Source: Hyphomicrobiaceae bacterium (lineage in GTDB: Bacteria > Pseudomonadota > Alphaproteobacteria > Rhizobiales > Hyphomicrobiaceae). From it: a stretch of DNA of 64,000 nucleotides. The translations under genes were made by a program, and so were the position numbers. Within the stretch, counting starts at the first letter, position 1. Every line of letters starts with the position of its first letter. The DNA is taken from positions 744,001 through 808,000 of the forward strand of contig JALHOW010000001.1 in assembly GCA_022842785.1 (NCBI GenBank), given 5' to 3'. Positions 35,550-44,226 of this stretch are shown piece after piece. The notes under the pieces were generated by a model that had not been told where the DNA came from, ran no database searches, and saw nothing but the letters and a program-made list of their open reading frames with translations.

Positions 35550-35623
35550 TAATGCCCTGCTTTCGAAGTTCGCCTGAACTCGCCGCTAGCAACGAGCGAA
35601 CTTCGAAAGCAAAAGGGCATTAG
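35550..35623. repeat. Family D long inverted repeat, copy 1
   Basis: Arms of about 24 bp: CTAATGCCC-TGCTTTCGAAG-TTCGC on the left and GCGAACTTCGAAAGC-(AAAA)-GGGCATTAG on the right, with a 22-nt loop and a 3-A bulge. It lies 37 bases before the mutA start codon, on its upstream side. Confidence 0.9.
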
Positions 35624-35639
35624 AAACATGGGCTTACTG

Positions 35640-35709
35640 GCGTGATTCAGATCAAGAAATTCGCTCAGTCGCCAGCTGCCCGCAGTGGCGAATTTCTTGA
35701 TCATCACGC
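35640..35709. repeat. Family D long inverted repeat, copy 2
   Basis: Arms GCGTGAT-TCA-GATCAAGAAATTCGC and GCGAATTTCTTGATC-ATCACGC, about 22 bp with a 3-nt bulge, and a further inner CGCCA/TGGCG pair. In reverse it resembles the left arm of the copy at 60136 (GCTAGNGTNATGATC). It lies between copy 1 and typA. Confidence 0.9.
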
Positions 35710-35858
35710 TAGCGCGTTTGTTGCGCTGCGTTAATCCCTTGATTGGTCATGCCGCACCCAGCACCCAGCCAGCGCCCATGACATCCGTCCCTGGCTGTGG
35801 TAGGCACCCGCAACCCTTTTTTGCGCCGCACCATGCGGCCCGCACCCCGGACACCTCG

Positions 35859-37679
35859 ATGAATATCCGCAATATTGCGATCATTGCTCACGTCGACCAT
35901 GGCAAAACGACGCTCGTCGATGCGCTCCTCAAGCAATCCGGCGCCTTCCGAGAGAACCAGAAGGTCGCCGAGATGGTCATGGATTCAAATGACCTCGAGC
36001 GCGAGCGCGGGATCACGATCCTCGCCAAGAATACCTCGATCGTCTGGAACGATACGCGCATCAACATCGTCGACACGCCGGGCCACGCCGATTTCGGTGG
36101 TGAGGTCGAGCGCATTCTCAACATGGTCGATGGAGCCGTGCTGCTGGTCGATGCCTCCGAGGGCCCGCTCCCGCAGACGAAGTTCGTCGTGTCCAAGGCG
36201 CTGCGCCAGGGCATTCGCCCCATCGTCGTGATCAACAAGATCGACCGCCCTGACGAGCGCCACAACGACGTGCTCAACGAGATCTTCGATCTCTTCGCGG
36301 GCCTCGACGCGACAGACGAGCAACTCGACTTCCCTGTGCTTTATGGTTCAGGCCGCGACGGCTGGATGGCAACGGATCCTTCAGGTCCCCAGGATGGCCT
36401 GAAGCCGCTCTTCGATCTCATCCTCAAGCACGTGCCGCCGCCCGTAGCTGAGGAGGGTCCGTTTCGAATGCTCGCGACGACGCTCGAAGCGGACGCCTAC
36501 CTCGGCCGCATCCTGACCGGGCGTGTCATCTCCGGCTCGCTCAAGCCCAATCAGACGATCAAGGCCATCTCGCGTGAAGGCAAGCTGATCGAGACGACGC
36601 GCGTAACGAAGGTGCTAGCTTTCCGCGGCCTCGAGCGAACCGCCGTCGATCTGGTCGAGGCGGGGGACATCGTTGCCATCGCGGGCGTCACGGAGGCAAC
36701 GGTTGCCGACACGCTGTGCGATCCTTCGATCGATACGCCGATCCCAGCGCAGCCGATCGATCCGCCGACGCTGACCATGACCTTCCGCATCAATGACGGG
36801 CCGTTCGCGGGCCAGGAGGGCGACAAGGTCCAGAGCCGCGTCATCCGCGATCGCCTCATGAAAGAGGCCGAGCGCAACGTCGCCATCCGCATCACCGAGA
36901 ATCCGGACAAGGACTCCTACGACGTCTCGGGACGTGGCGAGCTTCAGCTTGGCGTGCTCATCGAGAACATGCGCCGCGAAGGTTTCGAGCTGACGGTCTC
37001 GCGCCCCCGTGTGGTCTACAACTCGGATGAGACGACGGGCCAGCGCCTGGAGCCAATCGAGGAAGTGATCATCGACGTCGATGAGCAGCACTCCGGCGTC
37101 GTCGTGCAAAAGCTCTCCGAGCGTAAAGGCGAGCTCCAGGAGATGCGCTCCTCGGGTGGTGGGCGCACGCGTCTCGTGTTCTTCGTGCCGACACGCGGAC
37201 TCATCGGCTATCAGGGCGAGCTGCTGACCGACACGCGCGGCACCGCCGTCATGAACCGTCTCTTCCACGCCTATGCCCCGTTCAAGGGCGAGGTCGCGGG
37301 GCGCCGCCAGGGTGTGCTCATTTCCAACGCTACAGGTGAAGCAACGGCGTACTCGCTCTTCTATTTGCAGGAGCGCGGCGCGATGATGATCGACCCGCAG
37401 ACGCGTGTGTACGAAGGCATGATCGTCGGCGAGCACAGCCGCGAGAACGACCTCGTCGTCAATATCATCCAGGGCAAGAAGCTCTCGAACGTGCGCGCGT
37501 CCGGCAAGGATGAAGCGCTCATTCTCACGCCGCCGCTGCGCCTGACGCTCGAGCGCGCCATGAGCTACATCACCGACGATGAGTTGGTGGAGGTCACGCC
37601 GAAGTCCATCCGCCTGCGCAAGCGCTGGCTCGATCCGCACGTTCGCAAGAAGATGGAGCGGTCTGCGGAAGCCGTGTAA
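35859..37679 (+). CDS. typA: Translational GTPase TypA/BipA
   Basis: Ribosome-associated GTPase of the EF-G superfamily, important for ribosome assembly and stress growth. 606 aa. G1 A-H-V-D-H-G-K-T-T (about residues 10-18), switch E-R-G-I-T-I-L-A-K-N, D-T-P-G-H-A-D-F-G-G-E-V and N-K-I-D-R-P-D are present. EF-G-like domains III and V and the TypA-specific C-terminal domain (N-V-R-A-S-G-K-D-E-A) follow. The start M-N-I-R-N at 35859 matches the family; the 58 upstream codons contain part of a family D repeat and are not coding. Monocistronic. Confidence 0.96.
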   Translation: MNIRNIAIIAHVDHGKTTLVDALLKQSGAFRENQKVAEMVMDSNDLERERGITILAKNTSIVWNDTRINIVDTPGHADFGGEVERILNMVDGAVLLVDASEGPLPQTKFVVSKALRQGIRPIVVINKIDRPDERHNDVLNEIFDLFAGLDATDEQLDFPVLYGSGRDGWMATDPSGPQDGLKPLFDLILKHVPPPVAEEGPFRMLATTLEADAYLGRILTGRVISGSLKPNQTIKAISREGKLIETTRVTKVLAFRGLERTAVDLVEAGDIVAIAGVTEATVADTLCDPSIDTPIPAQPIDPPTLTMTFRINDGPFAGQEGDKVQSRVIRDRLMKEAERNVAIRITENPDKDSYDVSGRGELQLGVLIENMRREGFELTVSRPRVVYNSDETTGQRLEPIEEVIIDVDEQHSGVVVQKLSERKGELQEMRSSGGGRTRLVFFVPTRGLIGYQGELLTDTRGTAVMNRLFHAYAPFKGEVAGRRQGVLISNATGEATAYSLFYLQERGAMMIDPQTRVYEGMIVGEHSRENDLVVNIIQGKKLSNVRASGKDEALILTPPLRLTLERAMSYITDDELVEVTPKSIRLRKRWLDPHVRKKMERSAEAV

Positions 37680-37703
37680 CGGCTTCCTGATATTTTCTAA
37701 CTG

Positions 37704-37771
37704 GCCGCGGGCTGCCGGGAAGGGATGCTATCGCATTCCGCCGGCATGCTATACTCGCGGCGGTTGTGCGG
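37704..37771 (+). repeat. Family B dispersed repeat, copy 3
   Basis: GCCGCGGGCTGCCGGGAAGG at the start and CTCGCGGCGG near the end can pair as an outer stem. It begins 24 nt after the typA stop and is followed about 50 nt later by family A copy 7 in opposite orientation. Confidence 0.85.
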
Positions 37772-37821
37772 TCAGCGATCAAGTGCTGTGATTGCCGGCG
37801 CGCTTGCCGCAAACTCCCAGT

Positions 37822-37897
37822 CTACAAAAGACGGGGGTTCGGGGGTGTCCTCCGAGCGGGTCACAGGGCAGCAGCCCTGTTCGCGCCGAAGGCGCGA
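37822..37897 (-). repeat. Family A dispersed repeat, copy 7 (three hairpins)
   Basis: Minus-strand orientation right after the cyclase stop: hairpin 1 TCGCGCC/GGCGCGA (37881-37897), hairpin 2 ACAGGGC/GCCCTGT (37863-37880), hairpin 3 TCGGAGG/CCCCCGA with one wobble (37839-37855), then ACCCCCGTCTTTTG. Confidence 0.92.
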
Positions 37898-37898
37898 C

Positions 37899-38567
37899 CT
37901 ACAATCCCTCGATGCAGTACACGCGCGCAGGCGCGCCATCACCGCCGGGGATCTTGAGCGGCGCAGCCGAGAGAAACACCTCCGGCTCGCGGATCTCCGC
38001 TGTGTTCGCGACGTACTCGATCATGTGCACGCCGGCGCGCAGCAGCACGTCGTGCGTGACCTGCTCGACGAGCGGCCGCTTCTCGCCCTTGAGCATGAGG
38101 CGGATCGGATAGTCCTGCGGGAAGCTGTAGCCGATCGTGCGGATGCCCGTCGCGAGCAGCCACTCGGCGGCCTCGCGCGTGAGATAGGGACTGTCCAGCC
38201 AGAACTCCTTCGTCATGGGCGAGCGCTGGCGATCCCAGTTCGACTTGAGCAGCACCATGCCACCGCGCTTGATATGCTTTCCGCGCGTCGCGAGCTTCTC
38301 GGCATCGACGGCCTCATTCGGCTGCACATCCATCAGATCGATGACGGCACAATGGCCGACGAGGTCGTGGAGCGGTGTCGCTTCGATGGTCGCGCCGTTC
38401 GCGAACATGTGCCGGCGTGCGTCGACGTGCGTGTAGGAGTGGCAGGAGACCTTGAGCCACGTCACTTGCGCGAGATCGCCTTTGGCGAGGTCACCCGTGA
38501 CGGTGATCTCCGTTGCCCAGCGCGGATGGTCGCCCGCAATGGGCATGGAAAGATCGATGATCCGCAT
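37899..38567 (-). CDS. Cyclase family protein (kynurenine formamidase-like metal hydrolase)
   Basis: 222 aa. The fold family contains kynurenine formamidase KynB and isatin hydrolase. The metal motif is H-S-Y-T-H-V-D-A-R-R-H (about residues 43-53) in place of the usual H-x-G-T-H-x-D-x-P-x-H, so the glycine and proline are changed but the metal ligands remain. L-K-S-N-W-D and the end V-Y-C-I-E-G-L also fit. No tryptophan-degradation gene is near, so the substrate is open. It is convergent with typA. Confidence 0.82.
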   Translation of the reverse strand: MRIIDLSMPIAGDHPRWATEITVTGDLAKGDLAQVTWLKVSCHSYTHVDARRHMFANGATIEATPLHDLVGHCAVIDLMDVQPNEAVDAEKLATRGKHIKRGGMVLLKSNWDRQRSPMTKEFWLDSPYLTREAAEWLLATGIRTIGYSFPQDYPIRLMLKGEKRPLVEQVTHDVLLRAGVHMIEYVANTAEIREPEVFLSAAPLKIPGGDGAPARVYCIEGL

Positions 38568-38592
38568 GGCGCTCTCCCTGTAAGCGGCGCGG

Positions 38593-39891
38593 TCACTTCG
38601 GGCGGGTCTGCCCCGTGCCGCGCACTTTGTATTTGAAGGTCGTCAGTTGCTCGACGCCGACGGGACCGCGCGCGTGCAGGCGCCCGGTTGCAATGCCGAT
38701 CTCGGCGCCGAAGCCAAACTCGCCGCCATCGGCAAACTGCGTGGACGCATTGTGCAGCACGATGGCGCTGTCTACGCGCTTGAGGAAGTACTCGGCTGTG
38801 GTGCCGTTCTTGGTGATGATGCTGTCGGTGTGCTGTGAACCGTAGCGCGCGATGTGCGCGATGGCGTCGTCCACGCCATCTACAACCTTCGCTGCGATGA
38901 TCGCGTCGAGGAACTCGTGGCCGTAATCGTCCGGCTGAGCGGCCTTCACGCGTGCGTCTGCCTTCAGTGTCACGTCATCACCGCGCACTTCGCAGCCGGC
39001 ATCGAGAAGGGCCGTCACGAGGCGCGGCAGATAGTCGGCGTGCGCTTTCCGATCGATCAGCAGGCACTCGGTCGCGCCGCAGACGCCTGTGCGCCTGAGC
39101 TTGCCGTTGATCACCAGGGCGATCGCGACATCGAGATCTGCTTCGTGATCGACGAACGTATGACAGATGCCTTCGAGATGCGCGAAGACGGGGACGCGCG
39201 CCTCCTGCTGCACGCGACCGACGAGGCCCTTGCCGCCGCGCGGCACGATCACGTCGATGGCGCCGTTAAGACCTGCCAGCATGTGGCCGACGGCTGCGCG
39301 ATCGGTCGTCGGTACGAGCGAAATCGCAGCCTCGGGCAAGCCTGCCTCGCGGAGGCCTGCGACCAGGCATTCGTGAATGGCGGTGGCCGAGCGCTGGGCG
39401 TCAGAGCCCGTGCGCAGGATGGCCGCATTACCGGACTTGAGCGTGAGGCCACCCGCATCGGCTGTCACGTTCGGCCGGCTCTCATAGATGATGCCGATCA
39501 CGCCGATCGGCACGCGCACGCGTTCGAACTGGAGGCCGTTCGGGCGCTCCCAGTCGGCAATGACGGAGCCGACAGGATCATCCAGCGCGGCGATGTCTTC
39601 GAGGCCCTGGGCAATGCCCTCGATGCGGTCGGGCGTCAGTGTCAGTCGATCGACGAACGAGGCGGCCTGGCCTGCTGCCTTCACGTCCGCGACGTCGAGC
39701 GCATTCACATCGAGTATGACGTTGACGGAACGGCGCAATGCCCCAGCCATGACACGAAGTGCCGCGTTCTTCTGCCCGCTCGGCGCAAGCGCCAGTTCGG
39801 CGGCAGCCGCGCGCGCCCGCACACCAAGATCGAGCATGAGGCGCTCGATGTCGGCTGCTTCAGGCTGGTCGATGCGTTCAGGACGATTCAT
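38593..39891 (-). CDS. proA: Glutamate-5-semialdehyde dehydrogenase (gamma-glutamyl phosphate reductase)
   Basis: Second step of proline synthesis: NADPH-dependent reduction of glutamyl-5-phosphate. 432 aa. An ALDH-like fold with the catalytic cysteine in G-V-C-G-A-T-E-C-L (about residue 277), [11 protein letters not shown] and [21 protein letters not shown]. The N-terminal 20 residues precede the family core. It begins 17 bp after proB, in the usual proBA operon. Confidence 0.96.
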   Translation of the reverse strand: MNRPERIDQPEAADIERLMLDLGVRARAAAAELALAPSGQKNAALRVMAGALRRSVNVILDVNALDVADVKAAGQAASFVDRLTLTPDRIEGIAQGLEDIAALDDPVGSVIADWERPNGLQFERVRVPIGVIGIIYESRPNVTADAGGLTLKSGNAAILRTGSDAQRSATAIHECLVAGLREAGLPEAAISLVPTTDRAAVGHMLAGLNGAIDVIVPRGGKGLVGRVQQEARVPVFAHLEGICHTFVDHEADLDVAIALVINGKLRRTGVCGATECLLIDRKAHADYLPRLVTALLDAGCEVRGDDVTLKADARVKAAQPDDYGHEFLDAIIAAKVVDGVDDAIAHIARYGSQHTDSIITKNGTTAEYFLKRVDSAIVLHNASTQFADGGEFGFGAEIGIATGRLHARGPVGVEQLTTFKYKVRGTGQTRPK

Positions 39892-39908
39892 GTCCGAATT
39901 CCTTCTGC

Positions 39909-41084
39909 TCAGGACCCTGCCTTGGAGAGGGCCTTGCTCAGCGCCATGTCGTCGCGGTGGATAAGCTCCGCACGCCCGGCGTGGCCGAGAATTGTGGCAA
40001 TCTCACTGGATCGCTTGCCGATGATAGCGGCAGCCTGGTCATGGGGGTAGGCAACGAGGCCACGGCCGAGATCCCGCCCGTCCAGCGCCCGGATCGTGAC
40101 GGCATCGCCGCGGTCGAATGTCCCGTCGACGCGGGAGACACCCGCCGGGAGCAGGCTCTTGCCCTGACCCAGCGCCTTTTCGGCGCCGGCATCGACGAAG
40201 ATCGTGCCGCGGGACTCGAGATTGCCGGCAATCCAGCGTTTGCGCGCCGCGACCGGATCCGATGGTGCGATGAACCACGTGCATGGCGCTCCCTCGGCGA
40301 GGCGCCGTAGAGGATTGAGCGCTGCGCCTTCCGTGATCACCATGTCGGTCCCAGAGCCCATGGCTATGCGCGCAGCTTCGAGCTTCGTCACCATCCCGCC
40401 CTTGGAGAGCTCCGTCCCGGCGTCTCCGGCCATGGACAAGATCTCGTGCGTGATCTCATGCACCACGTCGAGGCGCTTCGCCTTGGGATCCTTGGCGGGT
40501 GGCGCCGTGTAGAGCCCGTCGATGTCGGAGAGCAGCACGAGGCAATCGGCGCTCATCATGGATGCGACGCGCGCCGAGAGGCGGTCGTTATCGCCGTAGC
40601 GGATCTCGGCCGTCGCGACCGTGTCGTTCTCGTTGACCACGGGAACCGCGCCACACGCGAGCAGCGTCGCCATGGTCTGCCGTGCATTGAGATAGCGGCG
40701 GCGCTCTTCGGTATCCTGCAGCGTCAGCAGGATTTGCGCGGCCGTGAGCCCGCGCGCCTGGAACACACTCTGATAGGCGCTCGACAGGCTGATCTGGCCG
40801 ACCGAGGCCGCGGCCTGGGACTGTTCGAGTGCGAGCACGCCCTTCGGCAGCTTGAGCACATGGCGGCCGAGCGCGATCGCGCCAGACGAGACCAGAACGA
40901 TCTCACGGCCCTCGGCCGCAAGCGCCTTCACGTCATCGGCGACGGATTCGAGCCAGGCGGATCTCAGGCGACCCGTAGCGCGCTCGACGAGCAGCGCCGA
41001 GCCGATCTTGACCACGATGCGGCGCGCCTTGCGCCACTCGGGCCGGATGGCGGCGGGGGATGTCTCTTTCCGGGCGGCGGGCAT
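39909..41084 (-). CDS. proB: Glutamate 5-kinase
   Basis: First, feedback-inhibited step of proline synthesis. 391 aa. An amino-acid kinase domain ([36 protein letters not shown]) is followed by a C-terminal PUA domain from about residue 290 ([26 protein letters not shown]). A basic N-terminal extension of about 20 residues precedes the core. In many relatives obgE lies upstream; here a family A repeat and a divergent amidohydrolase gene do. Confidence 0.96.
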   Translation of the reverse strand: MPAARKETSPAAIRPEWRKARRIVVKIGSALLVERATGRLRSAWLESVADDVKALAAEGREIVLVSSGAIALGRHVLKLPKGVLALEQSQAAASVGQISLSSAYQSVFQARGLTAAQILLTLQDTEERRRYLNARQTMATLLACGAVPVVNENDTVATAEIRYGDNDRLSARVASMMSADCLVLLSDIDGLYTAPPAKDPKAKRLDVVHEITHEILSMAGDAGTELSKGGMVTKLEAARIAMGSGTDMVITEGAALNPLRRLAEGAPCTWFIAPSDPVAARKRWIAGNLESRGTIFVDAGAEKALGQGKSLLPAGVSRVDGTFDRGDAVTIRALDGRDLGRGLVAYPHDQAAAIIGKRSSEIATILGHAGRAELIHRDDMALSKALSKAGS

Positions 41085-41176
41085 GGCACGGGGCTTTGGT
41101 TCCTGAGTGAGGCGCTCACATAGCAGAAGCTGTGGTTTTGCGCATCCCGGCTATGGCAATCGTGGTGTGCGGTTGA

Positions 41177-41257
41177 TCGCGCCTGCCGGCGCGAGTGGGG
41201 CTTCAGCCCCACACCCCGACCGGGGGACATCCCCGGGACCCCCGTCTTTTATGGATT
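41177..41257 (+). repeat. Family A dispersed repeat, copy 8 (three hairpins)
   Basis: Hairpin 1 TCGCGCC/GGCGCGA (41177-41194), hairpin 2 GTGGGGC/GCCCCAC (41195-41212), hairpin 3 CCGGGGG/TCCCCGG with one wobble (41220-41236), then GACCCCCGTCTTTTATGGA. Unlike the others it sits in a divergent promoter region (proB/amidohydrolase). Confidence 0.92.
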
Positions 41258-41285
41258 GGGAGCGTGCCGCAAGCGCTACGCGGTC

Positions 41286-41313
41286 CCTTCTCCCCGTTCG
41301 TACGGGGAGAAGG
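41286..41313. repeat. REP-like hairpin common in Hyphomicrobiales
   Basis: CCTTCTCCCC and GGGGAGAAGG flank GTTCGTAC, followed by CTAGGATGAGGGGC. From memory, this short palindrome with its tail is abundant between genes in many Rhizobiales genomes. It lies just downstream of family A copy 8. Confidence 0.7.
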
Positions 41314-41402
41314 CTAGGATGAGGGGCGGCGGCTTGCTCCAACGTCAGCGGCGGCCAGTGAAGTCGTGTATCGTTCCGCGCAAGAAGAGACGGGAAGCGC
41401 TC

Positions 41403-42308
41403 ATGTACCTGGACCCAATGGCGGCGACGTTCCCGCCGCCGGCTGGCGGCTGCGACTGCCACACGCACGTCTTCGGGCCGTTCGACCGCTATCCACTCGC
41501 GCGTGAGCGGAGCTACACACCGCCGCCAGCGCCGGTTGAAGATCTGATCGCGCGCCTCGACCGTACGGGTCTTGAGCGCGCCGTGATCGTGCAACCCAGT
41601 GCCTACGGGACGGACAACCGGCGCACGATCGGCGCTGTGGGGGCGTATCCTGATCGGCTGCGTGCTGTGGTAGTCATCGACGGTACTGAGAGCGATGCAG
41701 CGCTCGCCGAAATGCACGCGAAGGGCGCTCGCGGCGTCCGGCTCAATTTGATCAGCGCTGGCGGTCCGCGCGGGGCCACGGTCGCCGAGTTGCTCACGCG
41801 CGTGGCCGCGCGTATCCGGCCGCTTGGCTGGCACATCCAAATCTATACGGACCTCGATGTGGTCGCGGACAATGCCGCGCTGCTGCAGTGGCTCGGTGTC
41901 GACGTCGTGCTCGACCATATGGCGAAAGTGGATGCAACCCTGGGTGCCGCACATCCCCAGTTCGGCGCGCTCGCCCGTCTGGTGGACACGGGGCGCACGT
42001 GGGTGAAGCTCTCGGGGACGTATCGCGTCTCGCCGGAGTTCTACGGCAATCCCTCCGTGACGGCGCTGGCACGGGCGCTGATCGCGCTCAATCCGGAGCG
42101 CATGGTCTGGGGTACGGACTGGCCGCATCTCGCGAACCACAATCGCGTTGCTTCTGCCGAGCCGCCGCCGATCGACTACCATGCCATCGACTACGGCCGT
42201 CTGCTGAGCCTCGTTCCCGAATGGGCGCAGAGCGAGAATGTGGTTGCGCAAATCCTTTCGCACAATCCGGCGCGGCTCTATGATTTTCCCAATCCCGCCG
42301 CAACCTGA
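41403..42308 (+). CDS. Amidohydrolase family protein (amidohydrolase_2, lactonase-like)
   Basis: 301 aa TIM-barrel metal hydrolase. C-D-C-H-T-H-V-F-G-P near residue 21 supplies the first metal ligands, and V-D-V-V-L-D-H-M-A-K, W-V-K-L-S-G-T-Y-R and W-G-T-D-W-P-H complete the COG3618 pattern, which includes 2-pyrone-4,6-dicarboxylate lactonase and L-fuconolactonase. The substrate is unknown. The start M-Y-L-D-P at 41403 is chosen because the upstream open frame lies in repeats. It is 11 bp before a Nudix gene. Confidence 0.86.
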   Translation: MYLDPMAATFPPPAGGCDCHTHVFGPFDRYPLARERSYTPPPAPVEDLIARLDRTGLERAVIVQPSAYGTDNRRTIGAVGAYPDRLRAVVVIDGTESDAALAEMHAKGARGVRLNLISAGGPRGATVAELLTRVAARIRPLGWHIQIYTDLDVVADNAALLQWLGVDVVLDHMAKVDATLGAAHPQFGALARLVDTGRTWVKLSGTYRVSPEFYGNPSVTALARALIALNPERMVWGTDWPHLANHNRVASAEPPPIDYHAIDYGRLLSLVPEWAQSENVVAQILSHNPARLYDFPNPAAT

Positions 42309-42319
42309 GACGCCGCGCC

Positions 42320-42766
42320 ATGCCCACTGAAGCCCTCAAGCGACCGGAGTGGCCGCGCCCCGCCGCAAGCGCCATCATTTTCCGCGGCGATCACGTTCTC
42401 ATTGTCGAACGAGGGAAGGGGGCTCTGCCCGGAACGTGGAGCCTGCCCGGCGGTCACATCGAGCCTGGCGAGAAGGCGCGTGATGCTGCAGCGCGCGAGC
42501 TCTTCGAGGAGACGGGCCTCGCCGTGACCCTGGTAGGGCTGGTGGACGTCCACGACGGGATCTTCAGGGACGGCGAGGGGACGCTTCGGGCCCACTACGT
42601 GCTCTCGGTGTTCTGGGGTCGCTCGCAGGAGGGGGAGCCCGTAGCGGCGACGGACGTGCGCGATGCGCGCTTCGTGGCAGTCGTCGAGGTCGACAACTAT
42701 CGCATGACGCCCGGTGCACAGGAGATCATCCGCCGCGCGTACAAGCTGAGCACCGAGAGCCGCTGA
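42320..42766 (+). CDS. Nudix hydrolase
   Basis: 148 aa. The full Nudix box starts at G45: G-H-I-E-P-G-E, then R59-E-L-F-E-E-T-G-L, so the metal-binding glutamates are present. The fold is preceded by A-S-A-I-I-F-R-G-D-H-V-L-I-V-E-R. Probable substrates are nucleoside diphosphate derivatives; members of this ADP-ribose pyrophosphatase-like branch vary too much to name one. Close spacing suggests co-transcription with the amidohydrolase. Confidence 0.92.
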   Translation: MPTEALKRPEWPRPAASAIIFRGDHVLIVERGKGALPGTWSLPGGHIEPGEKARDAAARELFEETGLAVTLVGLVDVHDGIFRDGEGTLRAHYVLSVFWGRSQEGEPVAATDVRDARFVAVVEVDNYRMTPGAQEIIRRAYKLSTESR

Positions 42767-42830
42767 ACGGGGCCGACGCGTAAGTGCGGAAGGCAAATTC
42801 GCTGGCCCGTGCCTGAGCCTGGATCATTCG

Positions 42831-42846
42831 CATAATATATATTATG
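42831..42846. promoter_or_regulatory. Perfect 16-bp AT-rich palindrome upstream of meaB
   Basis: CATAATATATATTATG is an exact palindrome in a region otherwise above 60% GC. It lies 187 bases before the meaB start and 64 bases after the Nudix stop. An operator for a GntR- or TetR-type dimer is plausible; no regulator gene is adjacent. Confidence 0.45.
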
Positions 42847-43032
42847 GAATATAATGACCGAGCGATAGGGCAACAACGGCCTCTGGGCGGCCGGAAATTT
42901 GGGCCCGGAACGCGAGCTCGCGCGATCGGCGCGTCCGCAGCCGTTGATGGCCGCGACGCCGGCCGTGGGCAACCCCGCGCCGGAAGCGCGCCGCGCGTTG
43001 CCAGGATGCGGCTCCGACCGTATGTCTCTTCA

Positions 43033-44016
43033 ATGACCACCGACGCCGACGCGGTAACCGCCAGCCAGGGCAGCGGCTCAGCCAGTGACGCTGACGATCT
43101 CGTCGCGCGAATGCGCTCGGGCGAACGCCGGGCCATTGCCGAGGCTGCGACCGAATGCGAACGCGCCGGCGTGCGGCCGAGCCCACGCCTCGGCGCCCTC
43201 ATGCGCGCGATGCAGCCGCACCTCGGCCATGGGCAGCTCATCGGCATCACCGGACCACCGGGCGCCGGCAAGTCGACTCTCGTCAATGCGCTCATCGCGC
43301 ACGTGCGCGGTCTCGGCCTGAAGGTCGGCGTGATCGCCGTCGATCCATCGAGCCCCATATCGGGCGGCGCCATACTCGGCGACCGCGTGCGCATGACGGC
43401 CGCTCTCGACGACGACGGTGTGTTCGTTCGCTCCGTCGCGAGCCGCGGTGCCCTTGGCGGCCTCTCTCCTGCGGCGGTTCGAGTTGTTGATGCGCTCGAC
43501 GCTGCCGGCTTCGACGTCATCCTGATCGAGACCGTCGGCACCGGACAAAGCGAGATCGACATTGCCGAGGTTGCCGACGTGCGCATCGTCATCAATGCAC
43601 CAGGCCTCGGCGATGACATCCAGGCCATGAAATCCGGTCTGCTCGAAATTGCCGACATCCTCGTCGTCAACAAGGGCGATCGCCCCGATGCCGACGCCAC
43701 GCTGGCTCAACTCAAGAGCGTCGCCGCCATTCGCTCGTCACAGGTGCCAGTGCTGAAATGCTCCGCGACCACTGGAGACGGCATCAAGGCCTTATGGGAC
43801 GCAGCGGCCCCCCTCGCCTTGGCCGCCCTCAGCATCGCGCCAGAAATCCGCCGTCGCCGCCGCGCCCGCACGCTCATCGCCAGGGCCGCCGCCGAAATGC
43901 TGGCGCGCCGTGTGCGCTCGGGCCAAATCGATCGGCTTGGTCCTCTGGCGGATGATCTGCTCGAAGGTCGCCTCACCCTCGACGAGGCCGCAAAGCGCCT
44001 GCTCGAGGGAACATAA
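43033..44016 (+). CDS. meaB: Methylmalonyl-CoA mutase-associated GTPase MeaB
   Basis: G3E-family GTPase (ArgK/MeaB) that loads and protects adenosylcobalamin in methylmalonyl-CoA mutase. 327 aa. P-loop G-P-P-G-A-G-K-S-T at about 74-82, V-D-P-S-S-P, E-T-V-G-T-G-Q-S-E and V-N-K-G-D-R-P-D. The start M-T-T-D-A at 43033 is chosen; the frame is open 63 codons further but that stretch covers the promoter region. It probably serves the mutase whose small subunit is encoded at 33.6-35.5 kb. Confidence 0.94.
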   Translation: MTTDADAVTASQGSGSASDADDLVARMRSGERRAIAEAATECERAGVRPSPRLGALMRAMQPHLGHGQLIGITGPPGAGKSTLVNALIAHVRGLGLKVGVIAVDPSSPISGGAILGDRVRMTAALDDDGVFVRSVASRGALGGLSPAAVRVVDALDAAGFDVILIETVGTGQSEIDIAEVADVRIVINAPGLGDDIQAMKSGLLEIADILVVNKGDRPDADATLAQLKSVAAIRSSQVPVLKCSATTGDGIKALWDAAAPLALAALSIAPEIRRRRRARTLIARAAAEMLARRVRSGQIDRLGPLADDLLEGRLTLDEAAKRLLEGT

Positions 44017-44067
44017 GCGGCGCGCGCCGGGTTTTGTCTTTGAGTGGCAAAACCAGGAGGACACGCC

Positions 44068-44226
44068 ATGGCCAGTAGCGACTATGACCGGCCCTTGTCC
44101 GATCGTCCGGCCGATTCCACCGCTCCGCCGTATACCGAGAAGACGCGCACGACCTGGACAGGTCCAGTGGGCATGGTGCTGGCGATCATATTCGTCGTGC
44201 TGCTGATGATGGCGCTCTTGGGCTAG
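44068..44226 (+). CDS. Small single-pass membrane protein
   Basis: 52 aa, ATG at 44068 with AGGAGG 7 nt upstream, a very strong ribosome-binding site. The N-terminal half is polar (D-R-P-L-S-D-R-P-A-D-S-T), the C-terminal half one membrane helix (V-G-M-V-L-A-I-I-F-V-V-L-L-M-M-A-L-L-G). No family recognised. It lies 51 bp after meaB on the same strand. Its stop codon shares the bases CTAG with the stop of convergent pxpC. Confidence 0.7.
   Translation: MASSDYDRPLSDRPADSTAPPYTEKTRTTWTGPVGMVLAIIFVVLLMMALLG

Noticed and set aside
35685-35858. N-terminal extension of typA
   Set aside because: The 58 extra codons overlap a family D hairpin and are absent from the TypA family, which starts M-N-I-R-N.
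38854-40050. 398-codon plus-strand frame opposite proA
   Set aside because: proA is complete and typical on the other strand.
42844-43032. N-terminal extension of meaB
   Set aside because: The open frame is Arg/Gly/Ala-rich, starts beside an operator-like palindrome and does not resemble the MeaB N-terminus.
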